From CAYMJK01 sp043101635 (GTDB taxonomy: Bacteria > Planctomycetota > Phycisphaerae > Phycisphaerales > UBA1924), in assembly GCA_043101635.1 (NCBI GenBank), contig JBICIE010000008.1, forward strand, positions 1 through 13,770: a stretch of DNA of 13,770 nt, written 5' to 3'. The notes beneath the pieces were generated by a model. It was given only the letters and a program-made list of their open reading frames with translations. It searched no databases and was not told where the DNA came from. Below are positions 1 through 6,727 of this stretch, piece by piece. Position 1 is the first letter of the stretch; the number at the start of each line of letters is the position of its first letter. Made by a program: the position numbers and the translations under genes.

Positions 1-3000
1 GTTGCTGATGCGCCCGAAGGCGATGATGGAGCCCTGGCCGACGAGGAAGTTGCCGGGCTTGGCGGAGACGGCGCCGATGGTGACGGCGCCGGTGAGATTC
101 TGACCGATGCGGACATCGGAGTAGAGCGCGCCGCCCGAGACGTCGACGGTCTGCAGGTTGCCGCGCACGAGGATGACGCTGGGGTCGAGCAGGTTGCCGA
201 GGTGGCGTCCGGCCCGGAGGATGTTGACCTGGCCGCTGATGTCGGTATCGAGATCCAGGTCGCGGGCCGCTTCGATGATGTCGATGTTGCCGCGGCTGGT
301 CTGCGTGGTCAGGTCGAGGATGATGTCACCCTCGGTGGACTCGATCGTGCCGATGGGGCCGGTGGAGGGCAGCGAGCCCTGGAGCAGGCCGCGGGTCGTC
401 AGGCGATCGAGCCGGCCGTCCGGGCCGGTGACGTTGATGGCGGTGGCGGTGATGATGTCGGCGGCGAGCGACTCCATGGGGCCGGAGACGCTGATCTCGC
501 TGGTGCGGATGGCGCCGGAGGCGGCGAGGTTGATGAGCCGGCCGACGGTGATGGACGAGCCGCGGATGTTGACGGCGGCCAGGCGGGTGATGGTGTTGTC
601 GACATCGACCGAGGCGCGGCTGAGATTGCGGGCCTCGATGATGTCGGTGACCGAGCCAAGCACATCAATGCGGGTGTCGAGGATGTCGCCGGCTGCGCCG
701 GTGGTGCGAAGCCTCTGGAGGTTGCCGCCGACGACGATGGCGCTCTCGCGGAACTCGCGGTCGCTGCCGGTGGCGGTGGAGTTGCGGAACTCGGCGGCCT
801 CGATGCGCTGGACGGAGTTGAGGGTGTTGACGCGCGAGGCGTCCCAGACGCCGTCGTTGAGCTGCAGGTTGACGACGTTGAGAACGGTGATGGTGGCGCG
901 GACCAGGTCCGTGCCGCGTCCGGTCAGCAGTCCGAGATTGCCCGAGTACCGGGGGTCGTTGTAGCCGGTGACATCGACGTAGTAGGAGCTGAGTTCGGCG
1001 ACGCTGATATCGACATCGAAGTAGAGGCCGCTGGTGACCTCGATGCGCTCGACGCCGTCGACGCCGCCGGCGATCGCGCGGTCGTTGACGATGAGGTTGC
1101 CGGCGACGATCGAGCTGGAGATGGTGGCGCCGGCCTGGTCGGCGATGACGTTGAGGATGTCGTCGTTGGCGAAGATGCCGGTGGTGGACAGCGGCGAATC
1201 GGCCCGGGCCAGCAGCCCGTCGCCGACGCGGACATCGATGACGTCGTTGCCGTAGATCGTGCCGAAGATGCCGTTGAAGCGGCCGGCCTGTCCGGCGCCC
1301 TGGAAGTTGGCGCGGACGACGCCGACATCGCCGGCGGGAACGAGCACGTCGCCGACGGCGCCGCCGACGTTGACGGTGGGCAGGCTGCCGGCGCGAACGA
1401 CGATGCCGTTGAGCCAGCCGTCGAAGGGCGAGCCAATGTCGCTGAGGTAGGCGTTGCCGACGCCGAACCCGGCGTCGTTGGTCGGGCGGTCGAGCGCCCC
1501 GTTGAAGTCGTTGTCGAGGGGTCCGGTGATGACCAGCGGGGCGCCGCCGGCGGCGCCATCGCCGATGCCGAGGAACGGGCCGATGAGCTGGGGACCCCAG
1601 AGGGGGACCTGGGTCCGGCCGAGGTCGCCGCGCTGGATGAGGACCTGGGAACTGACGCCGCCGACATCGATGGCGACGATGTCGCCGCCGGGGGTGAGGT
1701 TGACGATTTCAAGGAGCGTGCCGGCGGACTGGACGATCCGGTGGACGTCGATCTGGACATTGCCGAGCAGGGCGATGGAGGACTGGTCATCGCCGCCGAG
1801 GACCTGGATCTTGCCGATGGAGATGATGTCGTCGGGGCCGCCTTCGACACCCTGGATCTCCAGGCGCAGGCCGGGGGCGAGGGTGAGCTGGATCTCGCCG
1901 ATGGCGACGCCCTCGGAGCCGTCGACGGCGACGGTGCGCAGCAGGCCGGCGGTGAGGCCGGTCAGGGCGCTGGCGCCGCGGACGATGATGCGGGCCCGGC
2001 CACCGGCGTCGTCGACGACCTCGATGGCCTGGTTGATGATCAGGGGCACGGAGGCGTCGATGGTGGCCTCGGTGTCGATGCGCGGGATGTCGACGAAGCG
2101 CAGGTCGGAGCCGGGGCCGAGGTTGAAGGTGACGCCGTCGAGCATGCTCTCGGCGATGCCGTAGAAGATCTCGCCATCGGAGAAGGCGACATCCTGGCTG
2201 ATGATGAAGCCGCCGACGATGGAGCCCGGTCGGGTGACGAGGTTGAAGGTGTCGCCGCCGACGTGCGAGCCGACGCGGATGAAGCCGACATCGCCGCTGG
2301 ACTGGGTCAGGCCGGTGCGGATGTTGACGCTCTCGGGGACGTCGACGCCGGGGATGGCGGGGTTGGGCACATCCTGGTCGATGCCGAGGCCGCCGCGGAT
2401 GTCGACGTAGCCGAGGCGCCCGCCGACTTCGACGGTGACGTTGCGGAAGTCGCCCTCGCGCGGGTTGGCGGCGACGAGCGGGCTGACGCCGACGATGATC
2501 TCGCCGAGGTCGCGATCGACGACGATCTCGACGGGGTCAAGCGTCCCGCCCTCGACATCGGAGCCGACGAGCAGGGAGTAGAGCGAGCCGTTGTCGACGG
2601 AGATCGATCCGGCGCCGAGGCTCATGTCCTCGTCGAGATCGTTGGCCGAAGGCGTGAAGATCTCGGTCGGGTCGGTCTCCTCGCCGTCGCCGTTGACATA
2701 GGCGGTGCCGATGCGCATCGCGCCGAGGGAGCCGGAGAGCAGGTTGACCGTCGCCCCGCCGGTGGTGGCGAAGCCGGCGCCGGTGCGGTAGGCGCCGAAG
2801 GTGACGGGCGCCAGGCCGGTGAGCTGAAGGATGTACGACTCGGTGCTGCCGACTGCGCCGTCGATGGCGGTGCTGGTGACGACGAGGTAGTAGACGCCGG
2901 GGGCGTTGGGATCGAACCGGAACGAGAAGGCGCCGGTGTTGATGTTGGCCTGGTTGCGCTCCTGGGCGGCGAGGGTGCGCCCGTTGCCATCCATCACGCG

Positions 3001-5055
3001 GACCAGCAGGCCGGCGCCGAGGGCGTCGGCGCCCTCGATGTAGATGGGGCGGGAGCCGTCGACGACGAAGGCGTAGACGTCGGAAGGGTCCTCGGCGGTG
3101 TTCTTCGGGTCGGCGGCGCCGGTCTCGCCGTGGATCTCGATGCTGGTGCCGGCGGAGCCGACGAACTCGGCGCTGAGGATGGTGTCGTTGCGGAAGAAGG
3201 AATCGCCGAAGGCGACGCCCTGGAGGACGGTGCGGGCGAACAGCGAGCCGCGCTGCACGAGCGCCTCGGCGGCCTTGAACTCGCCGCCGCCGAGGGTGGC
3301 GAGGATGGTGGCCTTCTCATCCTGATCGAGCGAGATGCCGTAGACGGCCTCGCGCTCAAAGTACTGGTAGACATCGCGGGGCGGCCGGGTGGCGGGGCTG
3401 TCGAGATCGCCGACGACGGTCACATCCAGCAGGGATCGGCCGGCGACGAGGATCTCGCCGAGCGTGCGCTCGACGAAGAGCTGACCGGTGGTCTTGGTGA
3501 CGTTGGAGTTGACTTCGTTGACCCACTGGCCGGCGTCGGAGCCGACGACGAACTCGCCGAGGTCGCCGGTGACGGTCATGGAGCCGGGCATGTAGCCGAA
3601 GGCGAGGCGATCGGCGAAGCCTTCGATGCGGCTGGAGCCGTGCATGACGCCGTGGATGAAGACGCTGCCGACATTCTGGCCGCCGCGGGCGAAGACGCCC
3701 TGATCGGTGCGGTTGAAGTCGAGAGGGCCGCCGAAGATCTGGGCGGGCGCATAGGCCGCCTGGCTGGAGTTGTCGCGCACAAAGGGGCTGCCGACGATGA
3801 CCGAGCCGGGGCCGGGCGGGAGGCCGACGACGGTGTCGTCGGTGATGTCATAGCCGAAGCCGGCGCCCTCGAACTCGTCGTAGATGCCGAGCAGGTTCTC
3901 GACGATGGTCAGGGCGTAGAAGCCGACGGGGGAGTTCTGATTGAAGTCTGCGGCGAGGTCGATACCCGGGGCGATGGCGCCGCCGAAAAGGGTGATGGTG
4001 GCGCGCTCGTCGAAGCCGCTGAGGATGAGCTGGCCGATGCCGTCGTTGTACTCGGGGACGCCGTTGTCATCGCGGTCGACCAGCGGGATCTCGGCGTTCT
4101 CGCCGACGCCGAGGGCGATGGTGGCGCGCATGTCGCGCCCGTAGAGGTCGAGCAACTGGACCGAAGCGCCGACCGGGCCCGAGAGCACGAGGCGGGCGCC
4201 GAAGACGCGGCTATTGATGAGTTCGGCGAAGTTGCCGGGGGGCTGGTCCCACTCGATGTTGTCGACGAAGAAGGCCTCACTGGGCCCGCCGGTGGCGGAG
4301 ACGCGGATCTCGTCGAACGATCGCAACTCGCCGGTGGCCGGGTCGTTGAATGTGATGTTGAAGCGGCCGACGCCGGTGCCGGGGTTGTCGATGTTCAGGT
4401 CGCCGAGTTCGGCGCCGGTGAAGCTGGTGACCTCCTGGCCGCCGTAGAAGAGGGTGAGGCGGATGTTGTCGAGGTCGAGCCCCTGGATACTGCCCGGGGT
4501 GGCCAGCGCCTCGAACTGGAAGCGGCGCACGCCGCGGGTTGCGCCGGCGACACCCTCGCCCAGGCCGACGGACATGCTGAAGAACTCGCCGGGATCCATG
4601 CGCACGAACAGGCGGGCGGCGTCCCCCTCGCCGACCACTTCCTCGCGGAACTGGAAGTTGTTGGCGGGGAGAATGTTGTGGCGGAGGATGAGCAGCGAGT
4701 CGGCGAGCTGGGTTCCGGTGGCGACGTTGACGGCCGCGGCGCCGCCGAGGACATCGTCGAACGCCTCGGTGACGATCTCATCGGGCTCGGGCTGCAGGTC
4801 AAGTTCGGGGTCGCCGAAGAACGGCAGCAGGTAGCCGAAGTGGGCGACGGCGGTACCGACACCGGTCTGGGGATTGACGATGTCAGGCGTGATGGTCAGG
4901 CTGAACAGCAACTGGCGCGGCTCGAGCGGATCGACCGCGGGGGCGGGCGCCCGGCCGGCAAGCTCGGCGAGACGCGCTGCTGCGCCGTGGTGGGCGCCGG
5001 GGGCGCGGCGGGTGCGGGCATAGGGACGACGATGCGACTGACGCGTGCGGTTCAT
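1..5055 (-). CDS. Giant LEPR-XLL family extracellular protein, N-terminal 1685 residues (3' end outside window)
   Basis: One minus-strand frame is open from an ATG at 5055 to the left edge, so at least 1685 residues are encoded and the stop is not seen. AGGAG at 5061-5065, 5 bases upstream, supports this start. Residues 1-40 are rich in Arg, His and Ala without a classical hydrophobic signal peptide. Residues 44-50 read LEPRQLL, the motif of planctomycete LEPR-XLL giant secreted proteins. Residues about 100-265 look like a beta-sandwich ending in FVDNIEW. Residues 327-338 (DRDDNGVPEYND) fit a calcium-binding loop. Residues about 650-745 resemble a bacterial pre-peptidase C-terminal (PPC) domain (DVYAFVV, then GVYYLVV and YILQLTG). 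From about 845 onward there are many short Gly/Asp/Val-rich strands such as VGGNLQRL and VRGNLQTV, suggesting parallel beta-helix repeats. Cysteine is essentially absent. A surface or extracellular role is inferred; ligand and exact function are unknown. Antisense frames are open over long distances but have non-protein-like composition. Confidence 0.85.
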   Translation of the reverse strand, partial: MNRTRQSHRRPYARTRRAPGAHHGAAARLAELAGRAPAPAVDPLEPRQLLFSLTITPDIVNPQTGVGTAVAHFGYLLPFFGDPELDLQPEPDEIVTEAFDDVLGGAAAVNVATGTQLADSLLILRHNILPANNFQFREEVVGEGDAARLFVRMDPGEFFSMSVGLGEGVAGATRGVRRFQFEALATPGSIQGLDLDNIRLTLFYGGQEVTSFTGAELGDLNIDNPGTGVGRFNITFNDPATGELRSFDEIRVSATGGPSEAFFVDNIEWDQPPGNFAELINSRVFGARLVLSGPVGASVQLLDLYGRDMRATIALGVGENAEIPLVDRDDNGVPEYNDGIGQLILSGFDERATITLFGGAIAPGIDLAADFNQNSPVGFYALTIVENLLGIYDEFEGAGFGYDITDDTVVGLPPGPGSVIVGSPFVRDNSSQAAYAPAQIFGGPLDFNRTDQGVFARGGQNVGSVFIHGVMHGSSRIEGFADRLAFGYMPGSMTVTGDLGEFVVGSDAGQWVNEVNSNVTKTTGQLFVERTLGEILVAGRSLLDVTVVGDLDSPATRPPRDVYQYFEREAVYGISLDQDEKATILATLGGGEFKAAEALVQRGSLFARTVLQGVAFGDSFFRNDTILSAEFVGSAGTSIEIHGETGAADPKNTAEDPSDVYAFVVDGSRPIYIEGADALGAGLLVRVMDGNGRTLAAQERNQANINTGAFSFRFDPNAPGVYYLVVTSTAIDGAVGSTESYILQLTGLAPVTFGAYRTGAGFATTGGATVNLLSGSLGAMRIGTAYVNGDGEETDPTEIFTPSANDLDEDMSLGAGSISVDNGSLYSLLVGSDVEGGTLDPVEIVVDRDLGEIIVGVSPLVAANPREGDFRNVTVEVGGRLGYVDIRGGLGIDQDVPNPAIPGVDVPESVNIRTGLTQSSGDVGFIRVGSHVGGDTFNLVTRPGSIVGGFIISQDVAFSDGEIFYGIAESMLDGVTFNLGPGSDLRFVDIPRIDTEATIDASVPLIINQAIEVVDDAGGRARIIVRGASALTGLTAGLLRTVAVDGSEGVAIGEIQLTLAPGLRLEIQGVEGGPDDIISIGKIQVLGGDDQSSIALLGNVQIDVHRIVQSAGTLLEIVNLTPGGDIVAIDVGGVSSQVLIQRGDLGRTQVPLWGPQLIGPFLGIGDGAAGGAPLVITGPLDNDFNGALDRPTNDAGFGVGNAYLSDIGSPFDGWLNGIVVRAGSLPTVNVGGAVGDVLVPAGDVGVVRANFQGAGQAGRFNGIFGTIYGNDVIDVRVGDGLLARADSPLSTTGIFANDDILNVIADQAGATISSSIVAGNLIVNDRAIAGGVDGVERIEVTSGLYFDVDISVAELSSYYVDVTGYNDPRYSGNLGLLTGRGTDLVRATITVLNVVNLQLNDGVWDASRVNTLNSVQRIEAAEFRNSTATGSDREFRESAIVVGGNLQRLRTTGAAGDILDTRIDVLGSVTDIIEARNLSRASVDVDNTITRLAAVNIRGSSITVGRLINLAASGAIRTSEISVSGPMESLAADIITATAINVTGPDGRLDRLTTRGLLQGSLPSTGPIGTIESTEGDIILDLTTQTSRGNIDIIEAARDLDLDTDISGQVNILRAGRHLGNLLDPSVILVRGNLQTVDVSGGALYSDVRIGQNLTGAVTIGAVSAKPGNFLVGQGSIIAFGRISN

Positions 5056-5060
5056 GGCGA

Positions 5061-5065
5061 CTCCT
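5061..5065 (-). promoter_or_regulatory. Ribosome binding site of the giant LEPR-XLL gene
   Basis: The minus strand reads AGGAG, with 5 bases between it and the ATG at 5055. It fixes the start of the giant gene just ahead of the Arg-rich leader and the LEPRQLL motif. Confidence 0.7.
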
Positions 5066-5205
5066 GCCGTCTTGCTCGACGCCTTGGACGCGTGTGGTGG
5101 TTTCCCTGCGCCGGCGCGGCCGGCTGGGTCAGGATGGCGCCACCACTGGCTCGACGCGACTCCAAAGGCTCCGCCTCTCGTCTCACGGGGTTCCCGGCCG
5201 TTTCC

Positions 5206-5228
5206 CAGGCCCTCCCCAAGAGGGCCTG
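5206..5228. repeat. Perfect 9-bp inverted repeat in the giant gene's leader
   Basis: The arms CAGGCCCTC (5206-5214) and GAGGGCCTG (5220-5228) are perfectly complementary around a 5-base loop CCCAA. The element lies about 150 bases upstream of the giant gene's ATG. No T run follows on either strand, so it is not a standard intrinsic terminator. It could be an RNA hairpin in the 5' leader or an operator-like protein binding site. A smaller hairpin (CGCGG/CCGCG, 5247-5260) lies beside it. Confidence 0.55.
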
Positions 5229-5434
5229 AAATGTAGGGGGCCTCTTCGCGGCACGCCGCGTGTGGCGCCGAGTCGCACGACGTAAGAAACGCCCACGACA
5301 CGGCGTCTGCGCGCCCGCCCGGGCATGGGCCCGGGCCCGGCCCGAGCGGCGACAAGCGGGGGTCGCCTCCGGACCAGTCCAGCCGGGACGGATCGCCGCC
5401 CGGCTCTGCGTGCGTGAAGACCGATACGCGAGAT

Positions 5435-5541
5435 CCGCAGCAACAGTTGCGGCGGAGCCCGGGTAGCGGGGCTTCGGCCGATAGCGTACCCGGTCCAGAT
5501 CCCCGCGCCTAGCCCGCAGGACCAGGCGCGGCGGTTTTTTT
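5435..5541 (+). ncRNA. Candidate structured RNA ending in an intrinsic terminator
   Basis: Three hairpins follow each other on the plus strand. The first pairs CCGCA (5435-5439) with TGCGG (5448-5452). The second pairs GGA (5454-5456) with TCC (5494-5496) and CCGGGTA (5459-5465) with TACCCGG (5487-5493), and is capped by GGC-TTCG-GCC (5470-5479), a stable UUCG tetraloop. The third is the terminator hairpin at 5503-5531 followed by seven T. No protein gene on this strand ends here, so the terminator needs another explanation: a small RNA whose 5' end I cannot place, or an attenuator in the leader of the membrane-protein gene. It matches no tRNA, tmRNA, RNase P, SRP or 5S hallmark I know. Existence as a transcript is inference. 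Confidence 0.35.
5503..5541 (+). terminator. Intrinsic-terminator-like hairpin with T7
   Basis: CCGCGCCT (5503-5510) pairs perfectly with AGGCGCGG (5524-5531) across a 13-base loop. Three bases (CGG) then lead into seven T at 5535-5541. This is the only long T run in the intergenic region and points to plus-strand termination about 215 bases before the membrane-protein start. It is either the end of a small RNA or a conditional attenuator. Confidence 0.55.
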
Positions 5542-5660
5542 GTCGGGCCGGCGCCGGGCGGCCCAGAACCGACAGCCCGCCCAGACCGGCCGGCGCCGGC
5601 GGATTCCGGGGCCGATTGCCTTGCCCCCATCAGGCGGGCGGGCCGCCGGGCCGATCCGGA

Positions 5661-5743
5661 GGGCAGAGAGAGATCTGCCCCGTTTCCCAAGCAATCAGTG
5701 AGAGCCCGGCGACGGCGCCGGGAGGGCAGATACACTGCCAGTG
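5661..5743 (+). promoter_or_regulatory. Leader with mutually exclusive hairpins upstream of the membrane-protein gene (candidate cis-regulatory RNA)
   Basis: TCTGCCC (5674-5680) can pair with GGGCAGA just upstream (5661-5667, 6-base loop) or, as ATCTGCCC (5673-5680), with GGGCAGAT downstream (5724-5731). The second pairing encloses a perfect 7-bp hairpin, CCCGGCG/CGCCGGG with loop ACGG (5705-5722). In addition CAGTG (5696-5700) complements CACTG (5733-5737), which would make a pseudoknot with the long-range stem, ending 5 bases before the Shine-Dalgarno sequence. Competing stems of this kind are typical of riboswitches and attenuators. It does not match a riboswitch class I can name, and no ligand is suggested by the downstream gene. 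Confidence 0.4.
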
Positions 5744-5750
5744 GAGGGAG
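5743..5750 (+). promoter_or_regulatory. Ribosome binding site of the membrane-protein gene
   Basis: GGAGGGAG lies 7 bases before the GTG at 5758. This favours that start over the in-frame GTG at 5698, which has no purine-rich sequence upstream and would put the leader hairpins inside the coding region. Confidence 0.7.
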
Positions 5751-5757
5751 TACGTCC

Positions 5758-6723
5758 GTGCCGGAGGAGGTCGGCCAGGCTGGGTCAGCCAGCGCCCTGG
5801 AAGCGCTCAGCGCATTGCCGGTCGGGGCTCACCTGACCGTCGGCGTGGCGCTGCTGATCGGGCTGGCGCTGTGGCTCTTCGGACGAAAGCTGGCCAAGCC
5901 GGCGTTCGCGCTGGTGGGATCGCTGCTGGGCGCCGTGGCCGGGCTGCTGCTGCTGCCGGCGCTGGGGACGCCGCCGATCGCGGACATCCCTTCTCCCTAC
6001 CTGGGGCTGGGCGCCGGCGCCGTGGTCGGGCTGATCATCGCGGGCTTCGTGTTCCGCTTCACGATGGCGCTGGCCTCGGCGGGGGTCGTGGGGCTGGCGG
6101 CGCTGCTGATCTCGAGCATCTATGTCACGGCGAATCCGCCGTCGCCCTCGGAGACCGAATCGGTGGCGACGCCGGCGCTGGCCTCGATTGCGCCGCCCCT
6201 GACGCTGTTCCAGCTTCGGCTGCCGGCGGTGCCGGTGGCGTATTCGATTCCGCCCGGGCCGGGCGGCGCAGCGCCCGATGGGCAGCCGGGTCAGGAGCCC
6301 GCCGAGGGCGAAGAGGCCGAGACGCCGGACTCGCTGGAAGCCGCGGCCGAGAACGTGCGCGAGTTCGTGGCGGTGCTGGGCAGCGAGATCCAGAGCGTGT
6401 GGAGCGCCCAGTCGGAGGAGGGGCGGATCATCGTGCTGGGCTCGACCGTGATCGGGCTGGCGGTGGGCTTCCTGATCGGGCTGGGGGCGCCGAACCGGGC
6501 CGCGATCGTGATCACCTCGATGGCGGGCTGCGCCATCTGGATGCCGAGCGTGGTGGTGCTGGCGCACGGATTGGAACTGCCGGGGCGGGACCTGCTGGCG
6601 CTGGGGCCGCAGGGCTGGCTCATCGCATGGATGGCCGCGTCGGTGATCGGGATCGGGGCCCAGCTCGTGCTGGCGCGCAAGGCGCCGGCGGAAGAGCCCG
6701 CGGCGCCATCTGGCAGCGAGTGA
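5758..6723 (+). CDS. Polytopic membrane protein of unknown function
   Basis: The frame starts at GTG with a good Shine-Dalgarno sequence and encodes 321 residues. About seven hydrophobic segments are visible: residues 25-41, 48-68, 80-98, 102-122, 223-243, 247-270 and 284-305. Between the fourth and fifth lies a long hydrophilic stretch (about 123-222) that is Pro/Ser-rich and then acidic (QEPAEGEEAETPDSLEAAAE), followed by a short amphipathic section. The pattern LWLFGRKLAKPAFALVG, a short helix pair with a basic turn, recalls TMEM198/TM7S3-like (DUF4203-type) membrane proteins, but I cannot confirm membership. No catalytic motif is apparent. The gene stands alone on the plus strand, diverges from the giant gene and converges on nuoN with only 4 bases between the stops. 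Its leader has riboswitch-like structure. I assign no function; an inner-membrane location is the safest statement. Confidence 0.8.
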   Translation: MPEEVGQAGSASALEALSALPVGAHLTVGVALLIGLALWLFGRKLAKPAFALVGSLLGAVAGLLLLPALGTPPIADIPSPYLGLGAGAVVGLIIAGFVFRFTMALASAGVVGLAALLISSIYVTANPPSPSETESVATPALASIAPPLTLFQLRLPAVPVAYSIPPGPGGAAPDGQPGQEPAEGEEAETPDSLEAAAENVREFVAVLGSEIQSVWSAQSEEGRIIVLGSTVIGLAVGFLIGLGAPNRAAIVITSMAGCAIWMPSVVVLAHGLELPGRDLLALGPQGWLIAWMAASVIGIGAQLVLARKAPAEEPAAPSGSE

Positions 6724-6727
6724 GCAA

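Larger units (their letters stand above)
5056..5757. other. 702-base divergent intergenic region with no convincing gene
   Basis: This gap separates the divergently transcribed giant gene (minus) and membrane-protein gene (plus). Frames through it give only Arg/Pro/Gly-rich, low-complexity translations without recognisable motifs, so I call no protein here. It holds several strong inverted repeats, listed separately, and a GC-rich stretch at about 5311-5345 with nested CCCGGGC palindromes. Both flanking genes must have their promoters here, but I see no convincing -35/-10 pair on either strand. Confidence 0.7.

Noticed and set aside
202..5229. A plus-strand open frame of 1675 codons
   Set aside because: It is the exact codon-register antisense of the giant minus-strand gene. 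Its translation is almost only Gly, Ala, Asp, Val and Glu with no domain or hydrophobic pattern, while the minus strand gives a natural beta-rich protein with a ribosome binding site and the LEPRQLL motif. Long antisense frames are expected here because the antisense stop equivalents (TTA, CTA, TCA) are rare codons in GC-rich genes.
5226..5240. TACATT on the minus strand as a -10 box for the giant gene
   Set aside because: It matches only four of six positions and has no -35-like hexamer at suitable spacing.
5435..5541. A tRNA or a housekeeping RNA (tmRNA, RNase P, SRP) in the structured region
   Set aside because: No cloverleaf with a T-arm sequence, no CCA-end geometry and none of the conserved blocks of these RNAs were found on either strand.
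5705..5722. Hairpin with ACGG loop as a guanidine-II (mini-ykkC) riboswitch
   Set aside because: That class needs two ACGR-loop hairpins close together; only one is present here.
5052..5735. A 227-codon minus-strand frame across the intergenic region
   Set aside because: The translation is Arg/Pro-rich low complexity, overlaps the giant gene's start out of frame, and has no recognisable motif.
5698..5757. An upstream GTG start at 5698 adding 20 Arg-rich residues to the membrane protein
   Set aside because: There is no ribosome binding site before it, and GGAGGGAG lies 7 bases before the GTG at 5758.
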